A stretch of DNA of 64,000 nt, from contig NZ_CP117437.1 of assembly GCF_030687535.1 (NCBI RefSeq), positions 1,261,501-1,325,500 of the forward strand, read 5' to 3'. The position numbers and the translations under genes were made by a program. A model generated the notes under the pieces. The model was given only the letters and a program-made list of their open reading frames with translations. It did no database searches and was not told where the DNA came from. Below, piece by piece: positions 63,048 to 64,000 of this stretch; the first letter of the stretch is position 1; every line of letters starts with the position of its first letter. The DNA is from Pseudomonas sp. FP2335. Its GTDB lineage: Bacteria; Pseudomonadota; Gammaproteobacteria; Pseudomonadales; Pseudomonadaceae.

Positions 63048-64000
63048 GTCGACTCAGCTGTTTGAGCACCCACCAGCGGCAGGCACAGGACAAAGGCAGT
63101 ACCACCACCCACCGGATGCTCCACGGCAAGATTGCCGCCGGTGGCCGCGGCGAGGCTGGCGGACAGGGTCAAGCCCAGGCCCAGGCCTTGCTCGCCGGGT
63201 TTGGTGGTGAAGAACGGTTCGAACAGATGCTTGCGGGCCTCGGGGTCGATGCCGTGGCCGTTGTCACGCACATGCAGGCGGTATTTGCCCTCGCTGCTGC
63301 TGCCTTCCAGCCACAGTTCGGGGGCCGGCTGGGCTTGCATGGCGTCGACGGCGTTGCCGATCAGGTTGACCAGGATCTGCTCCAGGCGTGTCTGGTCGAT
63401 CTGCAATTGGGCGTGGGCAAAATCGCGGTGCACGGTCAGCGGCAGGCTGTCCAGGCGTGGGCCGAGCACCTGGAACGCGGCGTCCACCGCCTTGTTCAGG
63501 CTGGCTTCGCCCTGATCGTCGCCGCGTCGGGCAAACGATCGCAGGCTGGCGGTGATGCGGCCCATGCGGTCGATCAGTTCGTTGATGGTTTGCAGGTTGG
63601 CGCTGGCGGTGTCCAGGGCGCCGCGTTCGAGGAAGCGCACAGTGTTGCCGGACAAGGTGCGCAGCGCGGCCAACGGTTGGTTCAGTTCGTGGGCGATGCT
63701 GGTGGACATCTGGCCGATGGCCGCCAGTTTGCCGGCCTGCACCAGTTCATCCTGGGCGCGGCGCAAAGTCTCTTCGGCCTGGCGTCGTTCGCGGATCTGG
63801 CCTTTGAGGCGTTCGTTGCTGGCGCGCAGGTCGGCGGTGCGTTCGGCGATCCTTCGTTCCAGCTGGCTATTGGCTTGCTGCAAGGCTTCGCGGGCGGCGA
63901 GGCGGGTGGCGATGACCTTGCGCCGCTCGTTCCAGGCAATCAGCAGGAATGCCACCAGGCCAAAGGCGACGGCTACCAGGATGCCCTGGTTGATCGCGGC
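63044..64000 (-). CDS. dctB: C4-dicarboxylate sensor histidine kinase, C-terminal part (cut by window edge)
   Basis: The visible 318 residues are the cytoplasmic end of a sensor kinase: the last part of a membrane helix (ILVAVAFGLVAFLLIAW), a coiled stretch, the H-box AIGQMSTSIAHELNQPLAAL and the ATPase (DNGHGIDPEARKHLFEPFFTTK, GLGLGLTLSASL). The periplasmic sensor is outside the window. The frame is open across the window edge; an internal Met at 63955 is not the start. It is coupled to dctD by a four-base overlap. DctB detects C4-dicarboxylates. Confidence 0.9.

Overview
The window is a 64 kb piece of a high-GC gamma-proteobacterial chromosome, almost certainly a Pseudomonas of the P. fluorescens group. 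The grounds are the gene set (membrane-bound PQQ glucose dehydrogenase, OprD porin, MetR, GlpM, DctB/DctD, MipA-type porin) and five REPIN-type inverted repeats built on the GTGGGAGCGGGCTTGCTCGCGA-like REP unit typical of that group. No rRNA, tRNA, CRISPR array, integrase or insertion sequence was seen. Most of it looks like ordinary core or variable chromosome; the two giant toxin-like genes are the clearest accessory material.

Layout. 1-5.8 kb: the 5' half of gcd (minus), an intergenic REPIN and an inverted pair of DnaA-box-like sites, a zinc-type TonB receptor with a Zur-like operator, a VF530 protein, a membrane protein, and a siderophore-interacting reductase preceded by a decayed PadR regulator. 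5.8-18.6 kb: a LysR regulator divergent from a nine-gene uptake/catabolic cluster (esterase, peptide-type ABC transporter, OprD porin, beta-lactamase-fold hydrolase, omega-aminotransferase, aldehyde dehydrogenase). Its enzyme order parallels the amide hydrolase - transaminase - semialdehyde dehydrogenase logic of omega-amino acid (nylon-oligomer-like) degradation. 18.7-34.5 kb: a 1503-residue toxin-like protein, a class A PBP-like protein, an amino acid permease and a 2168-residue LRR/NEL-type E3 ubiquitin ligase. 34.6-38.7 kb: OpgC-like acyltransferase, cupin, ABM monooxygenase, FMN glutamate-synthase-like protein, and a Zur-box-preceded type B L31.

38.7-46.3 kb is a signalling island: a tightly coupled operon of a REC-GGDEF-EAL protein, a periplasmic di-haem peroxidase, a membrane histidine kinase and a REC-histidine kinase, divergent from a degenerate REC-HD-GYP protein. 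It suggests a redox-linked c-di-GMP signalling system. 46.4-53.7 kb holds small metabolic and transport genes, including MetR with its neighbouring hydrolase, a DsbA-like FrnE protein, and an arginase-like protein with a paired SMR/EamA half-transporter.

53.8-61.2 kb is a six-gene operon (HAD phosphatase, class III aminotransferase, esterase, GNAT/FemAB-like acyltransferase, sensor kinase, sigma-54 activator). It has a canonical GG-N10-GC sigma-54 promoter and tandem TTGT...ACAA dyads just upstream, so it looks like a self-regulated, possibly undescribed biosynthetic system. The end of the window holds glpM and dctD and the 3' part of dctB.
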